Notes under the pieces: model-generated
What the model saw: the letters and a program-made list of their open reading frames with translations, nothing else
Databases searched by the model: none
What the model was told of the DNA's origin: nothing
Shown: piece after piece, positions 1-10,075 of the stretch
Numbering within the stretch: position 1 is the first letter of the stretch
How the letters are laid out: each line of letters starts with the position of its first letter
NCBI GenBank assembly: GCA_028823035.1
Contig: JAPKCI010000009.1
Coordinates: 1-63,615 of the forward strand
DNA from: Rubripirellula sp.
Lineage (GTDB): Bacteria > Planctomycetota > Planctomycetia > Pirellulales > Pirellulaceae
Direction of reading: 5' to 3'
DNA length: 63,615 nucleotides
Program-made: the position numbers and the translations under genes

Positions 1-1
1 T

Positions 2-1204
2 GATTTCATTGCACGTTTGTCGCTTAAAAACCTTGTCCCTCATACAAATTACACCTGCAAGACACGTATCGGTTTGACACGTGACACGTTGCGTCCAGGT
101 CCGACGGTTGAATTCAAGACGTTACCTGGCAGTTCCGTCGCGGAACCCGTTCGCTTTGCTGTAGTGACAGGGATGAACTATGCAAAATTCCATGGAGATG
201 ATCGTATCAATCGCGCGAGATCCCTCGTCAAGAACAACACCAAGTTGCCCCAGCCCTACTCAGGTCCAGACAAACACCTCGGCTATCCCGCTCTGGCAAC
301 GATTCTGAAAATGCAACCTGATTTTTTTGTCGGAACGGGAGACAACATTTACTACGACACGCCCGATGACCCTCGAGCGAAAAGCATTTCCGAGATGCGT
401 CAAAAGTGGCACGAGCAGTTCATCCAGCCACGATTTCAGGATCTATTTGCCAAGGTCCCAACTTTCTGGATCGTGGATGATCACGATTACCGCGTCGATG
501 ACGGCGACAACTCGGGAGACTTCTTTCCGTTACCCGAAACAGCCCGCCGGATATTGCTGGAACAGCTTCCCTACGCGGCCTTCGAGGAACCCGCGGCAAA
601 GACACATCGCACGCATCGGGTCAGCAAGGATCTGCAAATCTGGTTTCCCGAGAATCGGTTCTACCGAAGTCCCAACGCATGGCCTGATGGACCAGAGAAA
701 ACGATTTGGGGAGAAGATCAGAAAAAGTGGCTAAAAGAGAGCCTTGCCTCCAGCGATGCCACCTTCAAGTTATTGATTTCTCCCACACCGATGGTGGGCC
801 CGGATGACTTGCGCAAAACCGACAACCACTGCGACCTGGGTGGCTTTCAACACGAGCGAGATGAGTTCTTTGATTTTCTCAACGAGAATGGACTTAACGA
901 ACAGAATTTCTTCATCGTTTGCGGTGATCGTCACTGGCAATATCACGCGGTGGATTCGAGTGGCGTCGAAGAGTTTTCCTGCGGGGCTCTTGTCGATGCG
1001 AACTCCCGTCTGGGCAGAATGCCCGGCGATCCTGCCGGAACTGATCCCGAAGGTCTGATCCGTCATTTGCACAAGCAGACCGAACGGAGTGGTGGATTCC
1101 TGATGATCAGCTGTACCCCGGCAAGCAGCGAACATCATGCGAGTCTTTCCTTTGACTTCCACGACGAGCACGGCAAACTGCTGTATCGCACTATCAAACA
1201 GTAA
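2..1204 (+). CDS. PhoD-type metallophosphatase/phosphodiesterase, 5' partial
   Basis: The reading frame is open to the left edge, so the N-terminus, any signal peptide and the start codon lie outside the window; a TTG at 17 is only an internal codon. About 400 residues are visible. The first 35 or so look like the end of the N-terminal beta-sandwich domain of PhoD-like enzymes. The metallophosphatase core follows, with the metal-binding motifs TGDNIYYD, VDDHDYR and, near the C-terminus, CGDRHW. PhoD family members are secreted enzymes that hydrolyse phosphate mono- or diesters using Ca/Fe centres. The substrate here is unknown. In planctomycetes this family is often annotated simply as alkaline phosphatase D family protein. 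The downstream oxidoreductase begins about 170 bp later on the same strand. Confidence 0.85.
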   Translation, partial: DFIARLSLKNLVPHTNYTCKTRIGLTRDTLRPGPTVEFKTLPGSSVAEPVRFAVVTGMNYAKFHGDDRINRARSLVKNNTKLPQPYSGPDKHLGYPALATILKMQPDFFVGTGDNIYYDTPDDPRAKSISEMRQKWHEQFIQPRFQDLFAKVPTFWIVDDHDYRVDDGDNSGDFFPLPETARRILLEQLPYAAFEEPAAKTHRTHRVSKDLQIWFPENRFYRSPNAWPDGPEKTIWGEDQKKWLKESLASSDATFKLLISPTPMVGPDDLRKTDNHCDLGGFQHERDEFFDFLNENGLNEQNFFIVCGDRHWQYHAVDSSGVEEFSCGALVDANSRLGRMPGDPAGTDPEGLIRHLHKQTERSGGFLMISCTPASSEHHASLSFDFHDEHGKLLYRTIKQ

Positions 1205-1376
1205 TGGACCGCGGTCTCGAGAACGGTTTTCGCTGTGGATTTCGGGTCCGATTTTGAGTTCTGCTCGTTGTTTTGTGGATTGGGATTTCGAAGCCGGGTA
1301 TGCTCTAGGGGTCCGGGTTAAAATCCCGTTCATCGAGAGCTGCCGATCCCGCAATTCTGAAATGAGGATAACGCCC

Positions 1377-2684
1377 ATGCCGCGGAAACCTGTCCCTACT
1401 GTTGCATCCGTCGTTGAACCGACGCGCCGACAATTCCTCAAGAAGACCGCTATCGCAACGGGTGCCGTAATCTCGGCGCCAACCATCATTCCCAGTTCGG
1501 CACTTGGGCTCGATGGTGCTGTGCCTCCCAGTGATCGAATCGTGGTGGGGGGAATCGGAATCGGAAATCGAGGCGGCTATGACCTCGGTTGCTTCCTGCA
1601 GCAAAAGGATGTGCAGTTCGTTGCGGTCTGTGACGTCAAAGAGAAGAGACGCACCGCGATCAAGAAACGCGTCGATGAGCATCATTCCAATGACCAATGC
1701 GCGACTTACAGTGACTTTCGGGAGTTGCTCGACCGTAGTGACATCGATGCAGTCCTGATTGCAACTGGTCCCAATTGGCATGCGACGGCCGCGATGACCG
1801 CTGCCAAAGCTGGCAAGGACATGTATTGCGAAAAGCCTGTGACCAAAAACATTTCGCAGAGTCTGATTCTCGCCGATACGATGCGCCGAACCGGACGGGT
1901 TTTTCAAGCCGGAACTCAACGGCGCAATCTGCCACACTTTGCTTTTGCCTGCGAACTGGCTCGGACAGGAAAACTGGGGCGGCTCAAGAAAGTCTATGCT
2001 CACCCAGCCGGAATGCAGGCCATGATGAGTGGCTGGTTGGTTCCCGAAACGGAACCGGATGCTCAGGTCGTCGACTGGAACATGTATCTGGGCCCTGCTG
2101 CCTGGCGACCCTTTAACAAAAAGCTGCTGGATGGATTCAACTTTGAGAAAGGTGGAGGGCTCGTGGGTGGTGGCGTGTTGGAATGGGGATCACACTGTGT
2201 TGATCTCTGTCAGTGGGCGGTCGATGACTGTTTGCCACCTGTTGAATACAACGCGCCCAAGAACGGTGAACTGGTCACCCGTTATGAAAATGGGACAGAA
2301 TTGATCTTCCGTGAAAAAGGCTGGATCCCACTGGGATCCTGTCCCGTTCGATTCGAAGGTGAGAATGGCTGGGTGGAAGCAGGCGACAGCGGAAAAATGG
2401 TCCTCAGCTCACCTGAGTTGCTGGCGGGACGTCAGGTCGATCAGATCGGCGGTTACCCGGCGACCTTCCATGTCCGCGATTTCCTGGATTGCGTCAAATC
2501 GCGTCGTCAGCCCAAAGGTAACGCGGTTGCTGCCTGCAATGCACACATTGCCTGCCATGCCGCAAACATCGCGTTACATCTGGGCAGGCAGGTGAAGTAC
2601 GACAATGTGAAACATGAGTTCATCAACGACGAGCAAGCGAATCGATTGCGGTCAGAGGCTTTGCGGGAACCGTGGCGGCTTTGA
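1377..2684 (+). CDS. Tat-exported Gfo/Idh/MocA family oxidoreductase
   Basis: This 435-residue protein is a member of the NAD(P)-dependent sugar and inositol dehydrogenase family. The N-terminus carries a twin-arginine signal (TRRQFLKKTAIATG) followed by a hydrophobic stretch, so the folded, cofactor-loaded enzyme is probably exported. A glycine-rich nucleotide-binding motif (GGIGIGNRGG) and the family's EKP signature (YCEKPVTKN) are present. The ATG at 1377 is preferred because GAGG lies nine bases upstream; an in-frame ATG at 1362 would add five residues, and the longer open frame upstream overlaps the preceding gene and is not used. Family members oxidise sugars, cyclitols or glycosides, often at C3. 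The exact substrate cannot be read from sequence. It is followed 83 bp later by a HEAT-repeat gene and may be co-transcribed with it. Confidence 0.9.
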   Translation: MPRKPVPTVASVVEPTRRQFLKKTAIATGAVISAPTIIPSSALGLDGAVPPSDRIVVGGIGIGNRGGYDLGCFLQQKDVQFVAVCDVKEKRRTAIKKRVDEHHSNDQCATYSDFRELLDRSDIDAVLIATGPNWHATAAMTAAKAGKDMYCEKPVTKNISQSLILADTMRRTGRVFQAGTQRRNLPHFAFACELARTGKLGRLKKVYAHPAGMQAMMSGWLVPETEPDAQVVDWNMYLGPAAWRPFNKKLLDGFNFEKGGGLVGGGVLEWGSHCVDLCQWAVDDCLPPVEYNAPKNGELVTRYENGTELIFREKGWIPLGSCPVRFEGENGWVEAGDSGKMVLSSPELLAGRQVDQIGGYPATFHVRDFLDCVKSRRQPKGNAVAACNAHIACHAANIALHLGRQVKYDNVKHEFINDEQANRLRSEALREPWRL

Positions 2685-2767
2685 GCTAGCCGGTCCGTTG
2701 ACGCAATTGCACCTGCAGTTCTCTGCACTGCAATCTCCATGACACTCACTCTGCTTTGGAAACACCG

Positions 2768-4909
2768 ATGAAATCAATCCCAACCCCATTGCTTGCGATC
2801 GCCTGCGGCGTCACGATTTGCATTCTGTCGATGCCACCGCTTGTAGCCCAGCAACCGCGGGATTCTGCAACCGAGGAAAAGAAACTCCTCGCTGTACTGC
2901 AATCTGACGCTCCCGCCGCTCAGAAAGCGATCACGTGCAAGGAACTCGCCATTTACGGTTCGAGCGCAGCAGTTCCTGAACTCGCAAAACTTCTGCCAAA
3001 CCCCCAACTCTCGTCTTGGGCCAGAATCCCACTCGAGGTGATTCCCGCTTCGGAATCGGATGACGCTTTAAGATCGGCCGCTGAGTCGCTGCAAGGTCAA
3101 CTGCTTGTTGGCGTCATCAATTCCATTGGTGTTCGTCGGGACGCCAACTCCGTTCCCATTCTGATTACCCGTTTAGAGGACAATGACCAGCAGGTCGCCT
3201 CGGCTGCGGCAGTTGCCCTGGGCAAGATTGGCAACAATGCCGCAACCGAATCATTGCGGACCACCCTACGGATCGGCCCCGAAGGACTGCGGTCGGTGGT
3301 AGCCGAAGCTTGTGTCTTGTGTGCGGAACGTCGCCTGCTGACCGGCAATGCCCCGGAAGCGGCGGAAATCTATGATCAAGTTCGCAATGCCGATGTGCCG
3401 CTGCAGCGGATTGTGGAGTCGACCCGCGGTGCGATTCTGGCACGTGGTCAGGAAGGAGTGCCGTTGCTGGTCGAAACACTTCGTTCACCAGAGAAAAAAC
3501 TGCGTCAATTGGCGTTGGCAACCGTGCGTGAATTTCCTGGCAATCAGGTTGATGCCGCGTTGGCAGCAGAACTCAAACAGGTGTCACCTGAACGGGCGGC
3601 CTGGATCATTCAGGCAATGGCTGACCGACCCGAAACTGTTGTACTGCCAGCTATCCTTGAAGCGGTAGAACAGAACAACAAGCAGCTTCAGGCATCAGCG
3701 ATTGAAGCACTTCGCCGAGTAGGCGATGAATCCTGTCTGGCCAGCTTACTGGGCGTGGCAACAGGCAACGATCCCGATCTGCGACAGGTTGCCAAGGAGA
3801 CTCTGGCGGAACTTCCCGGTGACCGGGTCGATGGCAAGATCGTTGCGATGCTGCCGACGGCCAAGGGGCAGCAATACCCTGTGTTGCTGCATCTCGTCGC
3901 TCAACGTCGAATCGACGCTGTTCCACAGGTCGTCAGGGCACTGGATAGTCAGGACGCAATCGTCCGTCAGGCTGCATTGGTCGCGCTCGGGCAAACCGTA
4001 TCGCTTGATCGACTTTCCTTGCTGGTTACCTCGGTCACAGCACCCCGGCACTCGGAGGATTCCGAGATTGCCCGACAGTCATTGAGAGCAGCCTGCGTTC
4101 GCATGCCGGACCGTGAAGCCTGCGCCAGCCAGCTTTCCAAAGCAATCTCCAATGCATCGACGTCCACGCAGACCACGATCCTCGAGATCTTGGCCGAAAT
4201 GGGTGGGCAGGCCGCTCTTGAAACAGTTTCGGCAGCCGCCATGAGCGCCGATGCTCAGCAACAGGATGACGGCAGCCGTCTGCTTGGAAAATGGAATAGC
4301 GTCGCTGCGGCACCAAGCCTGATGAGTCTCGCGACCTCGGGACCGACGGCAAAGTACAGGCTCCGTGGTTTACGTGGATACATTGGCGTGGCCCGAAAGT
4401 TTCCCATGCCTGAATCCCAACGCGTGGAAATGTGTCGCAAGGCTTTTGATCAAGCGACACGAATCGACGAGCAAAAGTTGGTGCTCGATGTACTAAAAAT
4501 TCACCCCAGTGCCGAGGGCCTGGCATTGGCTCTTCGAGCCCAAAAGGTATCGGCACTGAAAAGTGATGCGACGCTAGCGGCATCACAGATCGCGCAGAAA
4601 CTTGGCGGCAAAGGAATCGACATCGCTGCCATGCTGAAAGCTGGTGGCATAAAAACAGTGAAGCTGCAGATCATTCGGGCTGAATACGGCGCCGATGGCA
4701 TCGTCAAAGATGTCACCGAAATTGTCCGCAAGCGCGCAGGATCTGTTCCTTGGATTGCTTTGCCCGCGGGAGGCTACAACACCAGTTTCGGAGGTGATCC
4801 TGTACCTGGACAGGTTAAGCAGCTAACGATTCAATACCTGATGGACGGCAAACAGGGGACAGCATCATTTGCTGAGAACGCCCCCATCCTGCTGCCGCTG
4901 CCCAAATAA
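2768..4909 (+). CDS. Secreted HEAT-repeat protein with C-terminal DUF3395-like domain
   Basis: The 713-residue protein starts with a signal peptide (about residues 1-29, ending near LVAQQ). Most of its length is alpha-helical HEAT-type repeats, seen as recurring patterns such as VASAAAVALGKIG, LRQLALATV and VRQAALVALGQ. The last 75 residues change character and resemble the DUF3395 beta domain known from the C-terminus of DNAJC11: a YGADG...DVTEIV segment, GDPVPGQVKQL, and a closing LPLP. HEAT repeats normally act as protein-interaction scaffolds; no catalytic motif is visible. The ATG at 2768 gives a clean signal peptide; a TTG at 2756 would add four residues. The gene follows the Gfo/Idh oxidoreductase and may encode its scaffold or partner, which is inference. 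Confidence 0.8.
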   Translation: MKSIPTPLLAIACGVTICILSMPPLVAQQPRDSATEEKKLLAVLQSDAPAAQKAITCKELAIYGSSAAVPELAKLLPNPQLSSWARIPLEVIPASESDDALRSAAESLQGQLLVGVINSIGVRRDANSVPILITRLEDNDQQVASAAAVALGKIGNNAATESLRTTLRIGPEGLRSVVAEACVLCAERRLLTGNAPEAAEIYDQVRNADVPLQRIVESTRGAILARGQEGVPLLVETLRSPEKKLRQLALATVREFPGNQVDAALAAELKQVSPERAAWIIQAMADRPETVVLPAILEAVEQNNKQLQASAIEALRRVGDESCLASLLGVATGNDPDLRQVAKETLAELPGDRVDGKIVAMLPTAKGQQYPVLLHLVAQRRIDAVPQVVRALDSQDAIVRQAALVALGQTVSLDRLSLLVTSVTAPRHSEDSEIARQSLRAACVRMPDREACASQLSKAISNASTSTQTTILEILAEMGGQAALETVSAAAMSADAQQQDDGSRLLGKWNSVAAAPSLMSLATSGPTAKYRLRGLRGYIGVARKFPMPESQRVEMCRKAFDQATRIDEQKLVLDVLKIHPSAEGLALALRAQKVSALKSDATLAASQIAQKLGGKGIDIAAMLKAGGIKTVKLQIIRAEYGADGIVKDVTEIVRKRAGSVPWIALPAGGYNTSFGGDPVPGQVKQLTIQYLMDGKQGTASFAENAPILLPLPK

Positions 4910-5018
4910 CAGACACAGCATTTTCTCGCAAAACGATTCAGGTAGCACCGCGGTCAAAATCGGACGTTTGCTGCGTCTCTCGATATGCAAAAACATTTAG
5001 TTGCAAATCCATTCCGAG

Positions 5019-5753
5019 CTATAAATCCAGCTCGCAAAATGGATTCTTGGACGCAAACTGTGTTTGAATCTGATAGCGGAATCCTGCGGCAGCAAGAACC
5101 GCGATCAGCTCATGTAAGCGTTGTGGCTGATCGGCAAAAGAATGGTATTCCACAAACAGGTTCGATACCCGTGGAAGGTCATCCGCGCAATCCAGCAGAA
5201 CGTCAACTTCAGATCCCTCGATATCCATCTTCAGAAAATCCACTGGCTGTTGCAAAAACGGACGTAACAAACAAGCGTCAACGCTGATCACACCACTGCC
5301 ATCTGGCTCACTTGAAAGGTGGCCTGCATCAGCGATCTCAGACTGAAATGCCAGAACTGTTTCTTCTGTCCAAACGGCGTTCTGGACCAACTCGATAACG
5401 CAATGCTGAAAGGACTCCACGTTCTGTTGAACCGCCTTGACTACATTCGGGTCAAGCTCGAATCCAGTGAGTTGACAGTCTGGATAACGATGCTTAAAAA
5501 ACAACAGACTCAAGCCAATATTTAAACCTGCATCGACAATCCGAGGAGCCGCTGCATCTGTCGCGAATTCATAGATTCGATCCACGAAGATTTCGCGAAA
5601 ACTGTGGTAGAAGGATCGACCATCCACACCATGCAACTCGGGTCCAAACAGCCGTGTACTGAAAGCCTGATATCGCGGCAGTTTCTTCAAACGGCGGAGT
5701 TCGAGCTTGGCACGGAAGCGTCCAAGAAAACCCTGCTGGGCTGGATCAAGCAC
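5019..5753 (-). CDS. FkbM family SAM-dependent methyltransferase
   Basis: This 244-residue protein has the FkbM-type methyltransferase layout: a SAM-binding glycine segment (IVDAGLNIGLSLLFF), an acidic strand end (LTGFELDPN), and the family hallmark LKMDIEGSEVDVL near residue 175. FkbM enzymes O-methylate hydroxyls on polyketides, glycans or sugars, and in bacteria often sit in surface-polysaccharide regions. The start is GTG at 5753; no strong Shine-Dalgarno is visible. The gene is convergent with the HEAT-repeat gene and stands alone. A second FkbM protein at 55227-56123 is clearly diverged from it in sequence. The acceptor substrate is unknown. Confidence 0.85.
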   Translation of the reverse strand: MLDPAQQGFLGRFRAKLELRRLKKLPRYQAFSTRLFGPELHGVDGRSFYHSFREIFVDRIYEFATDAAAPRIVDAGLNIGLSLLFFKHRYPDCQLTGFELDPNVVKAVQQNVESFQHCVIELVQNAVWTEETVLAFQSEIADAGHLSSEPDGSGVISVDACLLRPFLQQPVDFLKMDIEGSEVDVLLDCADDLPRVSNLFVEYHSFADQPQRLHELIAVLAAAGFRYQIQTQFASKNPFCELDL

Positions 5754-6228
5754 CGACTGGACTAAAGGACGTTAGTTCAATTCACACTTTCCTGCCTGAC
5801 GATGACGAATACGGTCGCCGGCAACTGACTTTCCTCTTTCATCGACCTCCGAAAGCTCAGGCCTTAACGATTGGGCAAACAGTTTTGTTATCAAACAACT
5901 CTGGTAAACATGGATTTGATCGCTGGCAAAGCTGTGCTGCCGCGACGCCAATCAGTGCTATCACGTGTTATCCTAGGGTTGCAGTAACATAAAAAGGCGA
6001 GCTGTCAAAGGGATTTCCACCGGAATGCACGTCCGGCTTCGATGGTTGAGTTAGGATGTGTGTTTGCCGCCAGCGTGCTACCCCGCAACATCAAGTCCCA
6101 CCCTGCGACAGCGTTTCGTCACCCATTGATTTCACACCCACCTCAACTCGGCTTGCCACAACCGCGTCTCATACGGTTTCAACTGACAAGACTGTGATCC
6201 TTGCAGCAATGCACCCTGATTTTATGCC
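5754..6228. other. Intergenic region between divergent genes
   Basis: This 475 bp region separates the minus-strand FkbM gene from the plus-strand DUF1549/DUF1553 gene, so promoters for both probably lie here. A small open frame at 6056-6271 (plus) overlaps the downstream start, lacks coding character and was not accepted. A short imperfect hairpin (CCGGA, seven-base loop, TCCGG) lies near 6020. No RNA gene was recognised. Confidence 0.4.
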
Positions 6229-8568
6229 ATGGTCTATCAACTGCGATTTGTCGTTCTGTCTGTTTGCCTGATTGCCAGCTCCGCATGTGCTGGCGAGGCA
6301 AAACCGTCGGTCGATGCTACAACGGTAGAGACTTTTGAACGTCGAATCAGGCCCTTACTAAGCGAACACTGTTACCCCTGCCATTCCTTGAAGGCGAAGA
6401 AGCAGCATGGTGGTTTACAGCTTGATACAGCACAAAGTCTGAAACGTGGTGGGGACAGTGGTGCAGTCCTTGTTCCTGGCAACCCTGAAAAAAGTCTGCT
6501 GATCGCAGTGGTGCGTCATGAAGGCGACGTTCACATGCCACCCAAAGGAAAACTATCCGATCGAGAGCTCGACGCATTGACCGAGTGGGTGAAACGCGGA
6601 GCATTTTTTCCTGATTCAGGTGCGCAGGAGCCATCGACCTCGGGCAGCATCGACTATATCGAGGGACGCCAGTTCTGGTCGTTTCAGCCGGTTCAGCAGC
6701 AGGCTTTGTCAGCACTCGCTGACCACGCTTGGTCCAAGCAGCGAATGGATGATTTTGTATTGGCAGGAATGCACCGGAACGGACTCTCGCCTTCACCTGC
6801 TGCAAACCGTGCAACACTGATCCGTCGCCTCAGCTTTGCAATGACGGGACTGCCACCAAAGCCTGAAGAGGTGCGCCGATTCACTGAGGATGATTCTGCG
6901 GACGCCTACTCAAGGTTGGTTGATTCGCTACTGGAATCCCCTCGTTACGGAGAAAAGTGGGGCAGGTGGTGGCTTGACATGGCGCGTTACACCGACCGGA
7001 CCGCCAGCTGGCTGCATCAGTCAGGACAACCCTATTTGTATCGTGACTGGGTCGTCAGGGCATTGAATGATGACATGCCCTACGACGAGTTCATTCACCG
7101 TCAATTGGCAACCGACTTGATCCCCGAAACAGGGCCGGACGACCTTCCGGCATTGGGGTTCATTGGGCTCAGCCCAACTTACTGGAAAGAACTCAAACTG
7201 CCTTGCGAGATCATCAATGTAATTGTTGCAGATGAGTGGGAAGAACGTGTCGATGCCGTCTCGCGAACCTTCCTCGGCTTGACCGTTGCCTGTGCCCGTT
7301 GTCACGACCACAAGTTTGATCCGATCAGCTCGGAAGACTACTACGCGTTAGCTGGGGTCTTTGCCAGCTGCCGTCAAGTGGAATTGCCCACGGTACCCGC
7401 CGAGTCTTACGCACCCGTACTAGCTGCGAAGCAGAAAGTCGCTGAGCTGGAAGCAGAACTTGCCAAACGAAAAAAGGAAACACCGGTTCCCCAACAACGC
7501 ATTGACGAAATCAATCAAACCGTCAATCAAATCAAGACCACTACACCACTCTACAACCTTCCGCTGGCAACTGCCCTGTCGGAAGAGTCGATGTTTGTCG
7601 TCCGCGCTGGCAAGACACCGCAAGATGGAACACGGCTGGAGTACAGAAAGGAACCCAGAGACTTGCCTTTGTTTGCACGCGGGAATCCCAACCGACCTGG
7701 CCCCATCGTCCAACGTCGCTTTCTGGCAGTATTGTCGGCTGAACCAAAGCCCTATCGGAATGGCAGCGGTCGCCTGGAATTGGCGCAATCAATCACAACT
7801 GAAGCTGCCGCATTGACCGCTAGAGTCCTGGTGAACCGGATTTGGCTGGCGCATTTCGGTCGTGGCCTGGTAACCACGCCAAGTGATTTCGGTCGACAAG
7901 GCTCACCCCCCTCGCATCCTGAATTACTTGACGACCTGGCGGCCAGATTCATTGCCAATGGCTGGTCAATAAAAAAGCTGCATCGAGAGATCCTGCTGTC
8001 AGCAACATGGCAACAAGCTTCGGCAGCAACACCCAATCACCAACGGGACCCTGAAAATCAGTGGTTCTCTTATATGATTCCACGCCGTTTGGACCTTGAG
8101 GAATGGCGGGATGCAATGCTCGACGCAAGCGAGACACTCGATGCCGCTCTGGGTGGGGCGTCGATCGACATTGACAGCGTCAAAAATAGACGACGCACGC
8201 TATACGCAACGGTGCACCGCCGAGACATGTCCCCTACATTCATGGTTCATGATTTCCCCGATCCAACCCAACACAGTTCGCAACGGACCCTTACGATAAC
8301 GGCGATTCAGGGATTATTTGCCCTGAACAGCCCTCTGCTCGCAGATCAGGCAAAGACGCTGGCCAAACGCCAAACGGACAGGACACTGGCGGCAATGCGT
8401 GCCGGGATCATTGACATTCATTGGCGATTGTTTTCACGTCCTCCGACGGAGCGAGAAATCGAGTTGGGTCAGCAATTTGTGGGGGATGAATCTCAGAGCA
8501 TGCAGGCAACTTGGCAGCAATACGCGCATGTTCTTTTGGCCAGCAACGAATTTTTGTTCATCGATTGA
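6229..8568 (+). CDS. PSCyt1/DUF1549/DUF1553 planctomycete haem-motif protein
   Basis: This 779-residue protein begins with a signal peptide ending near SSACAG. It then has a planctomycete cytochrome-like domain with a CYPCH haem-binding motif, a DUF1549 domain (around residues 165-375, which includes a second CxxCH, CARCHDHKFDP) and a C-terminal DUF1553 domain (VLVNRIWLAHFGRGLV... and SATWQQ). The region between the DUF domains has a short charged, coiled-coil-like segment. It is shorter than many family members, which often have extra modules inserted there. The biochemical role is not established; such proteins occur in large numbers in planctomycetes next to a Tat-exported DUF1501 protein, as here (55 bp gap). 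A joint function in the cell envelope, perhaps redox chemistry on complex carbohydrates, is inference. Confidence 0.88.
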   Translation: MVYQLRFVVLSVCLIASSACAGEAKPSVDATTVETFERRIRPLLSEHCYPCHSLKAKKQHGGLQLDTAQSLKRGGDSGAVLVPGNPEKSLLIAVVRHEGDVHMPPKGKLSDRELDALTEWVKRGAFFPDSGAQEPSTSGSIDYIEGRQFWSFQPVQQQALSALADHAWSKQRMDDFVLAGMHRNGLSPSPAANRATLIRRLSFAMTGLPPKPEEVRRFTEDDSADAYSRLVDSLLESPRYGEKWGRWWLDMARYTDRTASWLHQSGQPYLYRDWVVRALNDDMPYDEFIHRQLATDLIPETGPDDLPALGFIGLSPTYWKELKLPCEIINVIVADEWEERVDAVSRTFLGLTVACARCHDHKFDPISSEDYYALAGVFASCRQVELPTVPAESYAPVLAAKQKVAELEAELAKRKKETPVPQQRIDEINQTVNQIKTTTPLYNLPLATALSEESMFVVRAGKTPQDGTRLEYRKEPRDLPLFARGNPNRPGPIVQRRFLAVLSAEPKPYRNGSGRLELAQSITTEAAALTARVLVNRIWLAHFGRGLVTTPSDFGRQGSPPSHPELLDDLAARFIANGWSIKKLHREILLSATWQQASAATPNHQRDPENQWFSYMIPRRLDLEEWRDAMLDASETLDAALGGASIDIDSVKNRRRTLYATVHRRDMSPTFMVHDFPDPTQHSSQRTLTITAIQGLFALNSPLLADQAKTLAKRQTDRTLAAMRAGIIDIHWRLFSRPPTEREIELGQQFVGDESQSMQATWQQYAHVLLASNEFLFID

Positions 8569-8622
8569 AATTGCGGCCGACCATTTCAAGGAACGACACA
8601 ACTTTACAACGGAATAAAAATC

Positions 8623-10011
8623 GTGTTCACACCCCCCCCACAACCGCTGGATCGTCGTCGCTTGCTCCGGCAATTTGGCGGTGGCATGGGGATGATTGGT
8701 GCGGCCAGCCTGTTGTCGTCCATTGAGTCCTCACATGCCGGTTCGCTCCCTGAAGGACAAACACATTTCCCGGCTAAGGCCAAACGGGTGATCCACCTGT
8801 TCATGAACGGTGGTCCCTTTCAATCTGATCTCTTTGACCCCAAACCCGCATTACAGAAATACGCAGGCACCAAACCCAACGGGGCTGATTTACTGACCGA
8901 GCGACCGACGGGTGGGTTGTTACCATCGCCATTCAAATTTCAACGGTGCGGCGAGAGTGGATTGCCTGTCAGTGAATTGTTACCAAAACTCAGCCAACAC
9001 ATCGATGATATCTGTGTCCTGAATTCCATGCACGCCGACAACCCGAATCACGGACCGGCTCTGCTGCAGATGAACAACGGTACGATCACACCGACGCGGC
9101 CCAGTATGGGAGCATGGTTCTTGTACGGCTTGGGCACGGAAAACGAAAACCTTCCCGGCTACGTTGTCTTGTGTCCCGGTCGACCGGTGCGGTTTTCCAT
9201 CCTCTGGAATAGTGCCTTTCTGCCATCAAAGCATCAGGGGACCTATATCAACCATTCCACGATGCAGCCAGACAAGATGCTGCCCCATCTCAAAAATGCT
9301 CAGTGGGACGACAAGACTCAGCGTAGGCAGCTCGATTTGCTGCAACAGATTCATAGTGAACACCAAGTTGGACGTGGTAACGCATCGTTGCTCAATGCAC
9401 GTGTTGCTTCGATGGAAACAGCTTTTCGGATGCAATTCGAAGCCAACGAGGTATTTGATCTCGAGCGAGAGTCAAAGCAGACACGGGCAGCCTATGGCAA
9501 GGGGCACTTTTCCAACGGTTGCCTATTGGCCAGACGAATGGTGGAAAGAGGTGTCCGATTTGTCCAGGTCTATTACGGCAATGGTCAGCCATGGGATACC
9601 CACAGTGGCCACGACACAAAGGTGCCAAAGTTGTGCAAGGACATTGATCAGCCAATCGCCGCTTTATTGACAGACCTGAAGCAACGAGGAATGCTGGATG
9701 ATACATTGATCGTATGGGGAGGCGAATTCGGACGCACGCCAACATCCGAGAACGGTACCGGACGCGACCACAATCACCACGGCTTCACCATGTGGATGGC
9801 TGGGGGCGGTGTCAAAGGAGGAATTTCCTATGGCGAAACCGATGACTTTGGCTTCAAGGCGACAGTCAACAAAATGCATGTGCATGATTTACATGCCACC
9901 ATTCTGCACTTACTGGGCCTCGATCATGAAAAACTGATCTATCGCCATGCAGGACGCGACTACCGACTGACCGATGTTTACGGCAACGTTGCCCAAGAAA
10001 TCCTGGCTTGA
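8623..10011 (+). CDS. Tat-exported DUF1501 protein
   Basis: This 462-residue DUF1501 protein has a twin-arginine-like leader (LDRRRLLRQFGGGMG) followed by a hydrophobic segment. DUF1501 proteins are related in fold to the alkaline phosphatase/sulfatase superfamily. Visible family blocks include FMNGGPFQSDLFDPKP near residue 65, GGEFGRTPTSENG near residue 365 and DHNHHGFTMWMAGGG directly after. The start is GTG at 8623, with GGA nine bases upstream; starting later would remove the Tat arginines. The gene follows the DUF1549/DUF1553 gene after 54 bp in the standard planctomycete pairing, so the two are probably one operon. The substrate and reaction are unknown. Confidence 0.9.
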   Translation: MFTPPPQPLDRRRLLRQFGGGMGMIGAASLLSSIESSHAGSLPEGQTHFPAKAKRVIHLFMNGGPFQSDLFDPKPALQKYAGTKPNGADLLTERPTGGLLPSPFKFQRCGESGLPVSELLPKLSQHIDDICVLNSMHADNPNHGPALLQMNNGTITPTRPSMGAWFLYGLGTENENLPGYVVLCPGRPVRFSILWNSAFLPSKHQGTYINHSTMQPDKMLPHLKNAQWDDKTQRRQLDLLQQIHSEHQVGRGNASLLNARVASMETAFRMQFEANEVFDLERESKQTRAAYGKGHFSNGCLLARRMVERGVRFVQVYYGNGQPWDTHSGHDTKVPKLCKDIDQPIAALLTDLKQRGMLDDTLIVWGGEFGRTPTSENGTGRDHNHHGFTMWMAGGGVKGGISYGETDDFGFKATVNKMHVHDLHATILHLLGLDHEKLIYRHAGRDYRLTDVYGNVAQEILA

Positions 10012-10075
10012 CCAGAAACATCAAATTCGGTCGGTTGCAACTGGGACGAAATCGCCGAACACCTCCGCTGGCCGA

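Noticed and set aside
1137-1376. Upstream extension of the Gfo/Idh oxidoreductase frame
   Set aside because: It overlaps the PhoD-type gene, would bury the Tat signal in the interior, and ATG 1377 has a good ribosome-binding site.
770-1489. Long minus-strand frame opposite the phosphatase and oxidoreductase
   Set aside because: It lies across two well-supported plus-strand genes and the gap between them, and shows no domain or signal.
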